From VBDM01 sp041496705 (GTDB lineage Bacteria > Pseudomonadota > Gammaproteobacteria > Burkholderiales > SG8-39), in contig JBGQFD010000011.1 in NCBI GenBank assembly GCA_041496705.1, positions 1 through 49,586 of the forward strand: a stretch of 49,586 nt of DNA, in the 5' to 3' direction. A program made the position numbers and the translations under genes. Positions within the stretch are counted from its first letter, which is position 1. Each line of letters begins with the position of its first letter. This document shows, piece by piece, positions 32,494-40,028 of the stretch. The notes beneath the pieces were generated by a model. That model made no database searches and had not been told where the DNA came from. It was given only the letters and a program-made list of their open reading frames with translations.

Positions 32494-33111
32494 TCAGAAC
32501 TGGATTTCCTCCATCTGGGCGTCGTGCAGCCGGTACGCGCGTCCCTGATAGTGAGAGCGGCCCAGCGTCTCGGCCGGGCTCAGCCCGGCATAGGCTCCCT
32601 GAAGCACCCGGCTGAACATCTCGTGCGTCACAACGATGGTCACCGGAGCGTGGCGCTTGCAAGCGAGCCATTGCTGGGCCCGCGTGTAGGCGAGCGCATA
32701 GCTTTCGCCTCCAGGCACCACATAGCTCCATTTGCTCGCCTCACGCGCCCTTCGCTCGCCCGGGTACTGCACGTCGATGTCGGCATTGGTCAGGCCCTGC
32801 CAGGCGCCCAGATGATGTTCGAGGAGAAGGGGGTTGACCACCAGGGCGCTTACGTCCAGACCGAGTTCGGCACACAGCAGGGCCGCCGTGTGGCTGGCCC
32901 GCCCCAGCGGGCTGGTTTCCACGCATACAACCTTGCCTTCGGGGAGGACTTTTCGCAGCGCCCGGCCGGTAGCCCGCGCCTGCTCTATCCCCTGCGCAGT
33001 GAGCGGCGAATCCAGCTGCCCCTGCTGGCGTCCCTCCCGGTTCCACGCCGTTTCGCCGGGTCGCACAAGATAAATCATGGGGATACTTATCGCCGACTCG
33101 TCCCGTTTCAT
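32494..33111 (-). CDS. histidine phosphatase family protein with His-to-Pro change in the RHG motif
   Basis: The 205-residue protein follows the phosphoglycerate-mutase-like pattern: IYLVRPGETAWNREG, DSPLTAQGIEQARATG, ETSPLGRASHTAALL, LLEHHLGAWQG, VVPGGESY and a C-terminal VVTHEMFSRV. The phospho-accepting His of the normal RHGET motif is Pro here (codon CCC), while the other motifs are kept. It may be inactive as a phosphatase, or the protein may have a binding role. The ATG at 33111 has AAGGG 6 nt upstream; an ATG at 33078 starts directly at IYLVR. It is separated from mtnA by 251 bp of structured sequence. Confidence 0.8.
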   Translation of the reverse strand: MKRDESAISIPMIYLVRPGETAWNREGRQQGQLDSPLTAQGIEQARATGRALRKVLPEGKVVCVETSPLGRASHTAALLCAELGLDVSALVVNPLLLEHHLGAWQGLTNADIDVQYPGERRAREASKWSYVVPGGESYALAYTRAQQWLACKRHAPVTIVVTHEMFSRVLQGAYAGLSPAETLGRSHYQGRAYRLHDAQMEEIQF

Positions 33112-33173
33112 ACCCGACCCTTCAGACCCCAACAACGCGTATTCGCCAATCAGCCTGCACCGAACGGCCGGCA

Positions 33174-33209
33174 GGCGGCGGAAGCTGCCCCGGCAGCTTA
33201 GGCGCCGCC
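33174..33209. other. long nested hairpin in the mtnA / phosphatase gap
   Basis: AAGCTGC and GCAGCTT form a 7-bp stem around CCCG (33182-33199). GGCGGC (33174-33179) and GCCGCC (33204-33209) form an outer stem. No T-run flanks it, so it is not an obvious intrinsic terminator. On the minus strand it would lie in the leader of the phosphatase-like gene or the tail of mtnA. Confidence 0.45.
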
Positions 33210-33237
33210 ACTCTCAGCTGGGAACGTGCGATTCTAT

Positions 33238-33257
33238 ACCGTGCAGACTGGCACGGT
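33238..33257. other. 7-bp inverted repeat in the mtnA / phosphatase gap
   Basis: ACCGTGC and GCACGGT are perfectly complementary around a 6-nt loop. This is the second of three hairpins in the 251-bp gap (33112-33362). It could be an operator or an mRNA structure. GAAAAACG follows on the plus strand and ATAGAATC on the minus. Confidence 0.4.
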
Positions 33258-33330
33258 GAAAAACGTAACAAGCACTCGCGCTAACCTGTGCCCGCCTGGC
33301 AACGCGGCGCAACCTGTCCGGTGCGGGAAA

Positions 33331-33345
33331 CCCGGCTTGGCCGGG
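33331..33345 (-). terminator. hairpin downstream of mtnA
   Basis: CCCGGC and GCCGGG form a 6-bp stem with a 3-nt loop, 17 nt after the mtnA stop codon. TTTCCC follows on the minus strand. It is a modest candidate terminator for the aldolase-mtnA transcript. Confidence 0.4.
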
Positions 33346-33362
33346 CACACCCGCCGACCCGA

Positions 33363-34418
33363 TCAGGAGGGGAAGAGACCTTGGATCTTGCGGGCATCTG
33401 GTGGCGTCGCCACACCCCGCTCGGTGAAAAGGCCGGTGATCAGTTCCACCGGTGTCACGTCGAAAGCCGGATTGGCAACCGCGACCCCCTCGGGGGCCCA
33501 GCGCAGGCTTCCGTATCCGGTGACCTCGGAGGGATCGCGTTCCTCGATCGGGATGGCGCTTCCCGTAGGAGTCAGGAGGTCGATCGTGGAAAGCGGTGCC
33601 GCGACGTAGAACGGAACGCGATGTCTGGCAGCGAGAACGGCGAGCGTATAGGTGCCAATCTTGTTGGCGACGTCGCCGTTGGCTGCGATCCGATCCGCTC
33701 CGACGATCACCAGCTGGACCCTGCCCAGCTGCATCATGTACCCGCCCATGTTGTCGGTAATCAGGGTGACGGGTATGCGTTCCTGGATCAACTCCCAGGT
33801 GGTAAGCCGCGCCCCCTGCAGATAAGGGCGGGTTTCGCAGGCAATCACGGACACGCGTTTGCCCTGATCGCGCGCCGATCGCACCACACCGAGCGCCGTT
33901 CCATGGCCCGCCGTGGCGAGCGCTCCGGTGTTGCAGTAGGTCAGCACGCAGGCACCATCCGGGACAAACTCGGCTCCGGCCCGTCCGATCGCGCGATTGG
34001 CTTCAACGTCGGCACGATGCAACTGGAGCGCTGCCCCGCACAGCTTTTCGGCGATGCTCCGCGGTGGCTCGCGAGTTGCCCCGGCGAGTACCGAGCGCAT
34101 GCGTTCCAGGGCCCAGAACAGATTGACTGCCGTGGGGCGGCTCGCCGCGAGCATCTGGAAAGCCGCCTCCATCGCGGCGTCGAATTCGCCGCGCGGCAGG
34201 CGTTGCCGACCGACCGCCTCCAGCGCGATGCCAAAGGCGGCGGCGCAGCCGATTGCGGGCGCGCCGCGCACGGTCATCGAGCGGATGGCCTCGGCCACTT
34301 CCGCCGCGCTGGTGCAGCGGGCGTACTCCAGACGAGCCGGCAACTTCCGCTGGTCGATCAGCTCCAGGCTGTCGCCTCGCCAGCGCAGCGTTTCCACCGC
34401 GCCAGATTCAGATGACAC
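33363..34418 (-). CDS. mtnA: S-methyl-5-thioribose-1-phosphate isomerase (MtnA family)
   Basis: MtnA-family enzymes isomerise 5-methylthioribose-1-phosphate, or 5-deoxyribose-1-phosphate, to the ribulose form. The motifs are MTVRGAPAIGCAAAFGIAL, SRPTAVNLFWALERM, VLTYCNTGALATAGHGTALG with catalytic Cys162, and VGADRIAANGDVANKIGTY with catalytic Asp242. The start is taken as the GTG at 34418, giving 351 residues. It overlaps the end of the upstream aldolase/dehydrogenase gene by 11 bp, and readings further upstream lie inside that gene. This tight coupling suggests that the isomerase product is the aldolase substrate. Whether the true substrate is methylthioribose- or deoxyribose-phosphate cannot be read from sequence. 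Confidence 0.9.
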   Translation of the reverse strand: MSSESGAVETLRWRGDSLELIDQRKLPARLEYARCTSAAEVAEAIRSMTVRGAPAIGCAAAFGIALEAVGRQRLPRGEFDAAMEAAFQMLAASRPTAVNLFWALERMRSVLAGATREPPRSIAEKLCGAALQLHRADVEANRAIGRAGAEFVPDGACVLTYCNTGALATAGHGTALGVVRSARDQGKRVSVIACETRPYLQGARLTTWELIQERIPVTLITDNMGGYMMQLGRVQLVIVGADRIAANGDVANKIGTYTLAVLAARHRVPFYVAAPLSTIDLLTPTGSAIPIEERDPSEVTGYGSLRWAPEGVAVANPAFDVTPVELITGLFTERGVATPPDARKIQGLFPS

Positions 34419-36378
34419 GCTCGTTGCCGCCGTCCACGGGCACCTGAGCGCCGGTGGTCTTTGCAAACAGTGGGCCGCACATCTCGGCGGCAAGCTCCGC
34501 GACGTCGCGGCTGCGGACTTCGGTGCGAAGTACGTTGTTGGTCTTGTACTGCTCGACCGTCATGCCATATTGCCTGGCGCGCTGCGCCAGCACCTCGTCT
34601 GTCCATAACGCAGTATCGAACACCGCGTTGGGATGCACGGTATTGATGCGAATGCGGTCCTGGCCCCATTCGAGCGCGGCGATGCGTGCGAGCTGATTCA
34701 GTGCTGCCTTGGAGGCCGAGTATGCCGATGCGCCAGGCCCGGGGGCGGGGACGTTCTTCGAACCTACCACGACCACCCGCCCGCCCCGCGGCGCGAGCTT
34801 CAGCAACGGGTAACAGGCACGGAGGAGGAGCAAGTTTGAATCCAGGTTGACGGTCATGGCTCGTCGCCACTCCTCCATCGGAAGTTCGGCGATCCTGTGG
34901 CTGGCGGGAAAGATTCCGGCATTCAGCACCAGCATGTCCAGACCACCGAAGGCGAGAACGGCATGCTCGAGCGCCTTGCCAACCTGGGCTTCGTCGGTCA
35001 GGTCGCAGCGCAGCCCGAGAAACTCCGCTCTCGAGTGAAGCGATTCGATCTTCGCATCCACATCGAGGCCGATGACCACGGCGCCGCGCCCGAGGAACGC
35101 CGACACGGCGGCCCTTCCGATACCGGAAGCTGCACCGGTCACCAGCGCGATCTCCCCTGCAAACGCGGCGGGTGCGCCACCTTTCTTCAGCTTCGCCTGC
35201 TCGAGATCCCAGTACTCGACGTCGAAAATGTCCTTCGGCGGCAGCGCCTCGAAACCGCCGAGCGCTTCGGAGCAAAGGATGACCTCCATCGTATGCTCAT
35301 AGATCTCAGCGACGATGGCGGCATCCTTGGCGGTCCGGCCGGCGGCAGCCAGGCCGAACGCCGGATCGAGCACGACCCGCGGCGCCGGATCGAGCATGGT
35401 CTTGGCCTCCTTCGCCTGGGGCGCATGCTCTGCGAAATAGCGGCGGTACGCTTCGGCGTATTCGTGAATTCCCGTGCCGAGCATCGGCGTGCGCTTGGTG
35501 CGTATGACGTGATCGGGCGTCACCGGACCTTGCTGGGATATGCGCGATATCTGCGGGTGTTGCGCAAACCCGAGGGAGCGATCGCTGGTGACGGTGCGCA
35601 GGATCAGTGGCGCTCCGACCGCCTCGGAGAGCTTGCGGCGCAACACCGCCTGGGCCATGGAATCGACGTTGGGGTCATGGGTGGGCGTGTTCGGGATCGC
35701 CCAGGCGCGGCTTGCCTGAAGGTATCTTTCCGCAAGCGACACGAGTTCGATCATCCGCTCGTAGGACTCCCTCGCGGTTTCGCCGAAGGAAAAGATGCCG
35801 TGGTTCAAGAGCACCATTCCGATCGTGTCCGGCGTGCCCTGGCGCCTGAATTCTCTCGCGCAATACTGTGCCAAGTCGAAGCCGGGCATCAGGTAGGGAA
35901 TCACGACGCAGCGCTTTCCGTATACTTCGCGGATGCGCTGGTTGCCGTCCCGGGTGTTGCTCACCGCCAGAACCGCATCGGCATGGGTATGGTCGACGAA
36001 TTTCCAAGGCAGGCAACCATGCAGGATCGTTTCAATCGACGGCGCAGGGGCCGAGGCGCGCAGCATGTGGGTGGTCAGCTGATTCACCATTTCCGGATCG
36101 GAAAGGGACTCAAGCTCGGTGAGGCGACGCACGTGCGCGAGCCGTACGGGTGAAAACCCTTGCGGCTCGATGGTTTCCAGATCCCAGCCGCTGCCTTTGA
36201 TGTACAGGATATCCTCGTCTTCTCCGAAGAGGTTCTTTTCACGGATCTTGACCGAGGTATTGCCACCCCCATGCAGCACCAGCGATTTGTCGCGGCCAAG
36301 CAGCCGCGAAGTGTAGACGCGAAGTCCAAGGTCGCCTTGAAATTGCCGCGCCTCTTCTTCTTTCCACAGGTTTTGCAT
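34408..36378 (-). CDS. bifunctional class II aldolase / short-chain dehydrogenase
   Basis: The 656-residue protein is a fusion. Residues 1 to about 390 are a class II (FucA/AraD-type) aldolase with LVLHGGGNTSVKI, zinc ligands His130 and His132 in DHTHADAVLAVSN, and His193 in LLNHGIFSFG. Residues 405-656 are a classical short-chain dehydrogenase with TGAASGIG (414-421), NAG (486-488), Ser540 and YSASK (Tyr553, Lys557). The aldolase would split a ketose-1-phosphate to dihydroxyacetone phosphate and an aldehyde, which the dehydrogenase could reduce or oxidise in the same protein. Related fusions act on rhamnulose phosphate. Here the overlapping mtnA gene points instead to methylthio- or deoxy-ribulose phosphate. 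It is divergent from the GNAT gene, with only 17 bp between the starts. Confidence 0.88.
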   Translation of the reverse strand: MQNLWKEEEARQFQGDLGLRVYTSRLLGRDKSLVLHGGGNTSVKIREKNLFGEDEDILYIKGSGWDLETIEPQGFSPVRLAHVRRLTELESLSDPEMVNQLTTHMLRASAPAPSIETILHGCLPWKFVDHTHADAVLAVSNTRDGNQRIREVYGKRCVVIPYLMPGFDLAQYCAREFRRQGTPDTIGMVLLNHGIFSFGETARESYERMIELVSLAERYLQASRAWAIPNTPTHDPNVDSMAQAVLRRKLSEAVGAPLILRTVTSDRSLGFAQHPQISRISQQGPVTPDHVIRTKRTPMLGTGIHEYAEAYRRYFAEHAPQAKEAKTMLDPAPRVVLDPAFGLAAAGRTAKDAAIVAEIYEHTMEVILCSEALGGFEALPPKDIFDVEYWDLEQAKLKKGGAPAAFAGEIALVTGAASGIGRAAVSAFLGRGAVVIGLDVDAKIESLHSRAEFLGLRCDLTDEAQVGKALEHAVLAFGGLDMLVLNAGIFPASHRIAELPMEEWRRAMTVNLDSNLLLLRACYPLLKLAPRGGRVVVVGSKNVPAPGPGASAYSASKAALNQLARIAALEWGQDRIRINTVHPNAVFDTALWTDEVLAQRARQYGMTVEQYKTNNVLRTEVRSRDVAELAAEMCGPLFAKTTGAQVPVDGGNERVI

Positions 36379-36395
36379 GGGAACCGCGCCGTAAA

Positions 36396-36860
36396 ATGAG
36401 AATTATAAGTCCACCCATGCTCCCGTCGTTCACCGTCCGGATTCTCGATTGGGCCGAAGCGCGCGAATTGGCTCGCCTGGTTCGCGAGCGTGTATTCATC
36501 GACGAGCAGCATGTCCCCCGCGACCTGGAATGGGATGAGTGGGACGAACTCTCGGACCACGCCGTTGCGCAAGACCCGCAGGGTGCCGCCGTCGGGACTG
36601 CCCGTTTGCTGCTCGACGGCCGGCTCGGACGCATGGCCGTGCTTTCCGGCTGGCGGGGGCGCGGCGTGGGGACGCGGATGCTGGAAGCCCTGCTCGGGCG
36701 GGCGAGGGCACGCGGCATTGCGAACGTCACGCTGCATGCGCAGACGCAGGCGGCCGGCTTCTACCGGCGCTTCGGATTCAACGAGCAGGGAGAGGTGTTC
36801 CGGGAAGCCGGGATTGCGCACGTCGAGATGACGCTGCAGCTTTTCCCCGCGCAAGGGTAA
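36396..36860 (+). CDS. GNAT family N-acetyltransferase
   Basis: The 154-residue protein has the GNAT fold typical of the YjcF/ElaA-like group. Landmarks are an N-terminal LVRERVFIDEQHVPRDLEWD, GTARLLLDGRLGRMAVLSGW, and the acetyl-CoA loop RGRGVGTRMLEALLGRARAR. The closing strand is AGFYRRFGFNEQGEVFREAG. The substrate is unknown. Two ATGs (36396 and 36417) are possible. Neither has a clear ribosome binding site, and the TATAAG between them could be a -10 if the second is used. Its end overlaps the convergent NRDE-family gene by 83 bp. Confidence 0.8.
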   Translation: MRIISPPMLPSFTVRILDWAEARELARLVRERVFIDEQHVPRDLEWDEWDELSDHAVAQDPQGAAVGTARLLLDGRLGRMAVLSGWRGRGVGTRMLEALLGRARARGIANVTLHAQTQAAGFYRRFGFNEQGEVFREAGIAHVEMTLQLFPAQG

Positions 36861-37611
36861 GACGGTAGCTCAGGGCCGTGCTTGCGCTTCCATCCTCCCG
36901 GAAGCTTCGCTCATGGAATTCGATCCTGCCGTCCTCCCCGAAACTCACCACGGTCGAGCAGCGCGTTCCGTAGCCGGCGACGGCCGGCAGGCGTATTGCA
37001 GAAAGTCGTTCTTCGAGTTCGACACTGACCCCGGTACTGGGCAGTTCCTCACCAGGTGCACACGCGGTGTCGTCCAGGACGCGGAATGCGGCTTCCGCGT
37101 CGAACCCTCGGGCGATCTGCCCTGCAAGCCATGCCTTGCTCTTGGCGATCTTCGGCCAGGGCGTGTCCAGCAGGTGGTTGGACAATCCGTGCACGCCCGG
37201 GTCGACGGGCATCAACGGGCCGCCCCGATTGGAACAAAAATAGAGTGACGTGCTGTCACCGACCAACAGGCTGAAACCGTTGTAGTCGGCCGCACGCTTT
37301 TCCACGTCTTGCATGTAGTGCTTCGGCCCGACGGTTCCCGCAAGAAATTCTCCTACCAGCGCACCCCGGGAAGGCGCTACAGGTTTCCGGTCGGCCGGAT
37401 TCCTGTAGTTGGTGAGCGCAGCGAAACGCCCCTGAGGAGTGATGCCCAGCCAAGTGCCTCCGGCCTCGAGATCCCGGCCGGCTAGCACGCCTGGACAGTC
37501 GTCCCAGAAACCTGCCGGTGCGCTTGCACGCGAGAAATATTCGTCGCGATTTGCCGCAACCAGCAGACGATACTCCGGGTGAGCGTGCCACGCGAAGACG
37601 ATGAGGCACAT
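36778..37611 (-). CDS. NRDE/TANGO2 family protein
   Basis: The 277-residue protein starts with the family hallmark MCLIVFAWHAHPEYRLLVAA and NRDEYFSR, followed by AGRDLEAGGTWLGITPQGRF, ALTNYRNP, SLLVGD and HGLSNHLLDTPWPK. Cys2 would become the N-terminal nucleophile after Met removal in this Ntn-hydrolase-like fold. The eukaryotic homologue TANGO2 has been linked to haem and lipid handling; the bacterial role is unsettled. The last 20-25 residues extend past the usual end and overlap the GNAT gene. It lies 5 bp after the DUF4936 gene in a ygfZ-DUF4936-NRDE run. Confidence 0.85.
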   Translation of the reverse strand: MCLIVFAWHAHPEYRLLVAANRDEYFSRASAPAGFWDDCPGVLAGRDLEAGGTWLGITPQGRFAALTNYRNPADRKPVAPSRGALVGEFLAGTVGPKHYMQDVEKRAADYNGFSLLVGDSTSLYFCSNRGGPLMPVDPGVHGLSNHLLDTPWPKIAKSKAWLAGQIARGFDAEAAFRVLDDTACAPGEELPSTGVSVELEERLSAIRLPAVAGYGTRCSTVVSFGEDGRIEFHERSFREDGSASTALSYRLTLARGKAAASSRRAQSRLPGTPLPAR

Positions 37612-37616
37612 TGGTG

Positions 37617-37901
37617 TCAGAAGCTCTGAAAGATCTCCTGCCTGCGCGTGTTGCCCGGGGCAAGCCAGGCCGCGACGGAGTGCGCATCTGCGAGTTCCCG
37701 CAGCTTCTCTTCGAACGAAGCGGCGTCCGGCACATGTTCGTAGATCTCCATCCAGGTGGTCGGATCGCCGCGGCGGCGGAGGATGCGGCCCAAGATTCCC
37801 GTGGCTTCAGCCAGATCCCGCTGCAAGGCGCTGACCGCGGCAAGGGCCCCCCCGGTGCTGGCGGGCGGAACCTTGTAGTAAATGTAATAGCTCAGATTCA
37901 C
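37617..37901 (-). CDS. DUF4936 family protein
   Basis: This 94-residue protein (LSYYIYYKVPPASTGGALAA, then WMEIYEHVPDAASFEEKL) matches the small DUF4936 family that I associate with Betaproteobacteria. It reads as a ferredoxin-like alpha/beta fold. The function is unknown. It starts with GTG overlapping the ygfZ stop (GTGA) and is followed 5 bp later by the NRDE gene, so translation is coupled to ygfZ. Confidence 0.75.
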   Translation of the reverse strand: MNLSYYIYYKVPPASTGGALAAVSALQRDLAEATGILGRILRRRGDPTTWMEIYEHVPDAASFEEKLRELADAHSVAAWLAPGNTRRQEIFQSF

Positions 37902-38884
37902 GTAATGGCGTAGGGCAGCGCATGGAAATGCAGCACCGGTCCGCTCAAGGACTGCAGGTGCACCACAGAACCATCGTGACTAGCGGTTTGAACAACCGCC
38001 AATACGTCGTGCCCTCCGTCGGGTGACGGTTCCGCATTAACGACCAGGCCGCTCGTCTGGTCACCGAGATCCTCGCTGTAGAGCGGATCGCCCGCGCGGG
38101 CCGCTGCGGCGACGTTTGCGAGGAACATGCGTCGCTTGATTTTTCCCAGGTGCTGCGTGCGCGCGACGATTTCCTGCCCCGTATAACAACCTTTGTCGAA
38201 ACTCACGCCGCCCAGAAGCTCGATATTTGCCATCTGTGGCACCAAGTGATCCTGAGTCGGGGCGGTGATGAGCGGCAGCCCGCTGCGAATATCCAGCCAA
38301 CGCCAGACCTGTGCCCCAACATCTCTGAATGCCCCGGCAAGCTGCTGCCGCAGCGACTCGGCGGCCGGCAACGCCGACGCGAGAATGAGCCTTCCATCAA
38401 CCAGGCGGATTGTCGTCCCAAGGCCGGAGGCTCGGAAAATTTCGCAGGAGAGCTCAGGCAAACCCCCGAAAATGCTCCGAAGCGCGCCATTGGCGCTGGG
38501 TCCTGCGAAACCCAGAAGTACCACGGACCCGGAGGTATCAGATATCCTGACTCTGGAGCGCAACACGAACATGGAAAGGCGTCTGTGTACCGCGCCCAGG
38601 ATATCCCGCGAGAGCACCATCACGAATCCGGCCTCTTCCCGCCAAAGCAGGAAATTCGCGAGCATCCTGCCTTTCGGAGAGCAGTACGCGCCATACGTGC
38701 TTCGCGACGATTGGATGCTAGTCACGTCGCAACTCAGCTGGCCCTGCAGGAAAGATTCCGCATCTTCACCGCTGAATTGCAGAACCCCGAGGTGGTCAAG
38801 CGACGCCAGCAGATCTCCGGCGCGGGCGGCGACGAAGCCGGACTCCACGCGGGAAATGGCTGTATGCGGTAGCGGAACGCTCAC
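37898..38884 (-). CDS. ygfZ: folate-binding protein YgfZ (Fe-S cluster assembly factor)
   Basis: YgfZ is a GcvT-fold, tetrahydrofolate-binding protein that helps maintain Fe-S enzymes. The diagnostic motif KGCYTGQEIVARTQHLGKIK is at about residues 228-247. The N-terminal FSGEDAESFLQGQLSCDV also fits. Length 328 is normal. It starts with GTG, with GGTGAG a few bases upstream. The gene is first in a minus-strand operon with DUF4936 and NRDE, divergent from mltG. Complex II and other Fe-S enzymes in the window are plausible clients by analogy. Confidence 0.9.
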   Translation of the reverse strand: MSVPLPHTAISRVESGFVAARAGDLLASLDHLGVLQFSGEDAESFLQGQLSCDVTSIQSSRSTYGAYCSPKGRMLANFLLWREEAGFVMVLSRDILGAVHRRLSMFVLRSRVRISDTSGSVVLLGFAGPSANGALRSIFGGLPELSCEIFRASGLGTTIRLVDGRLILASALPAAESLRQQLAGAFRDVGAQVWRWLDIRSGLPLITAPTQDHLVPQMANIELLGGVSFDKGCYTGQEIVARTQHLGKIKRRMFLANVAAAARAGDPLYSEDLGDQTSGLVVNAEPSPDGGHDVLAVVQTASHDGSVVHLQSLSGPVLHFHALPYAIT

Positions 38885-38937
38885 CTAACTCACCAGCGAT
38901 GCCATGTTGTAGTGCCGTTCACCAATTCCAAGACGAC

Positions 38938-38965
38938 TTGCATACCCGGCAAACAGTTATTATAC
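38938..38965 (+). promoter_or_regulatory. promoter of the mltG-tmk-holB-tatD run
   Basis: TTGCAT (38938-38943) and TTATAC (38960-38965) are separated by 16 bp in the 127-bp divergent gap between ygfZ and mltG. Transcription would begin near 38972, about 40 nt before mltG, just at a tandem repeat. Confidence 0.45.
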
Positions 38966-38970
38966 GATCG

Positions 38971-38986
38971 TAGTCAGGTAGTCAGG
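38971..38986. repeat. 8-bp tandem repeat upstream of mltG
   Basis: TAGTCAGG is repeated head to tail without a gap at 38971-38978 and 38979-38986, at the predicted transcription start and 25 bp before the mltG ATG. It could be a simple slippage product or a two-site binding element. Confidence 0.6.
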
Positions 38987-39011
38987 CGAAACGACTAGAG
39001 GTTTGCTACAG

Positions 39012-40028
39012 ATGTTGTTCCGGCTGAAGCTGCTGTTTGTATTTGTCTCGGCGATGGCACTGGGATTCTGCGGATGGATATTCTGGTTTGCGCTTTCCCC
39101 CGTGGATCTGGCGGCGCCGACGGTGGAGTTTTCCATTCGTCCCGGGAGTTCGCTACGCGGCGCCACCCGCCAGGTAGTCGACGCGGGAGTGATCATGCCA
39201 GACTGGAAATTCACGCTGCTGGCGCGTGCCAACGGGGCGGGTGGCAGCATAAAGGCCGGGAGCTACCAGGTGTCCCAGGGCATCACGCCGCTGCAATTGC
39301 TGCGCAAGATCATTCGCGGTGACTACGCGCAATCGGAAATTCTCTTCATTGAAGGCTGGCAGTTCCGGCAGATGCGTGAAGCGATGAAGATGAACGTCGA
39401 CCTCAGGCACGACTCCGAACTCCTTTCCGAAGCCCAGATCATGGAGCGGCTCGGCGCAGCGGGCAAGGTTCCTGAGGGAATGTTCTTTCCAGACACGTAC
39501 GTGTTTGCCAAGGGGTCGAGCGACCTGGCCGTGCTCGGGCGCGCCCATCGGGTCATGAATAAGCAACTCCAGTCAGCTTGGCAGCAGCGCTCCCTGGACT
39601 TGCCGGTCTCCGACCCTTATGAGGCACTCATCCTCGCGTCGATCGTGGAAAAGGAAACAGGCCGCGAAAGCGATCGGAGTCAGATCGCCGGTGTGTTCGC
39701 AAATCGCCTTCGGCTCAGGATGAAATTGCAGACCGATCCGAGCGTCATCTATGGGCTCGGGGAGCGATTCGATGGCAACCTGCGCACGCGGGATCTGGTG
39801 ACCGATACGCCGTTCAATACCTATACGCGGCTAGGCCTGCCGCCGCATCCGATCGCCATGCCCGGCCTCGCGTCGATCGCCGCCGTCATGCACCCGGCAA
39901 CGACCGACGCCTTGTACTTCGTGTCGCGCGGCGACGGCAGCAGCGAGTTTTCGCGCACGCTCGTCGACCACAACCGCGCCGTGGCGAAATACCAGATGCC
40001 CGGGGTTCGACGCCAGGCTCGCCGATGA
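39012..40028 (+). CDS. mltG: endolytic transglycosylase MltG (YceG)
   Basis: MltG cuts nascent glycan strands in the periplasm and helps end peptidoglycan elongation. It has one N-terminal membrane anchor (residues 5-28), then a LysM-like region (40-105), and the catalytic YceG domain. The active-site Glu213 is in ILASIVEKETG. PEGMFFPDTYVFAKG, NRLRLRMKLQTDPSVIYGLG and PFNTYTRLGLPPHPIAMPGL are family motifs. The ATG at 39012 gives 338 residues; a TTG at 39003 lies 2 nt from AGAGG and is less likely. The stop overlaps tmk (ATGA). Confidence 0.95.
   Translation: MLFRLKLLFVFVSAMALGFCGWIFWFALSPVDLAAPTVEFSIRPGSSLRGATRQVVDAGVIMPDWKFTLLARANGAGGSIKAGSYQVSQGITPLQLLRKIIRGDYAQSEILFIEGWQFRQMREAMKMNVDLRHDSELLSEAQIMERLGAAGKVPEGMFFPDTYVFAKGSSDLAVLGRAHRVMNKQLQSAWQQRSLDLPVSDPYEALILASIVEKETGRESDRSQIAGVFANRLRLRMKLQTDPSVIYGLGERFDGNLRTRDLVTDTPFNTYTRLGLPPHPIAMPGLASIAAVMHPATTDALYFVSRGDGSSEFSRTLVDHNRAVAKYQMPGVRRQARR

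Noticed and set aside
34897..36153. 418-codon plus-strand frame opposite the aldolase/dehydrogenase fusion
   Set aside because: It is antisense to catalytic motifs of both domains and has no protein-like features.
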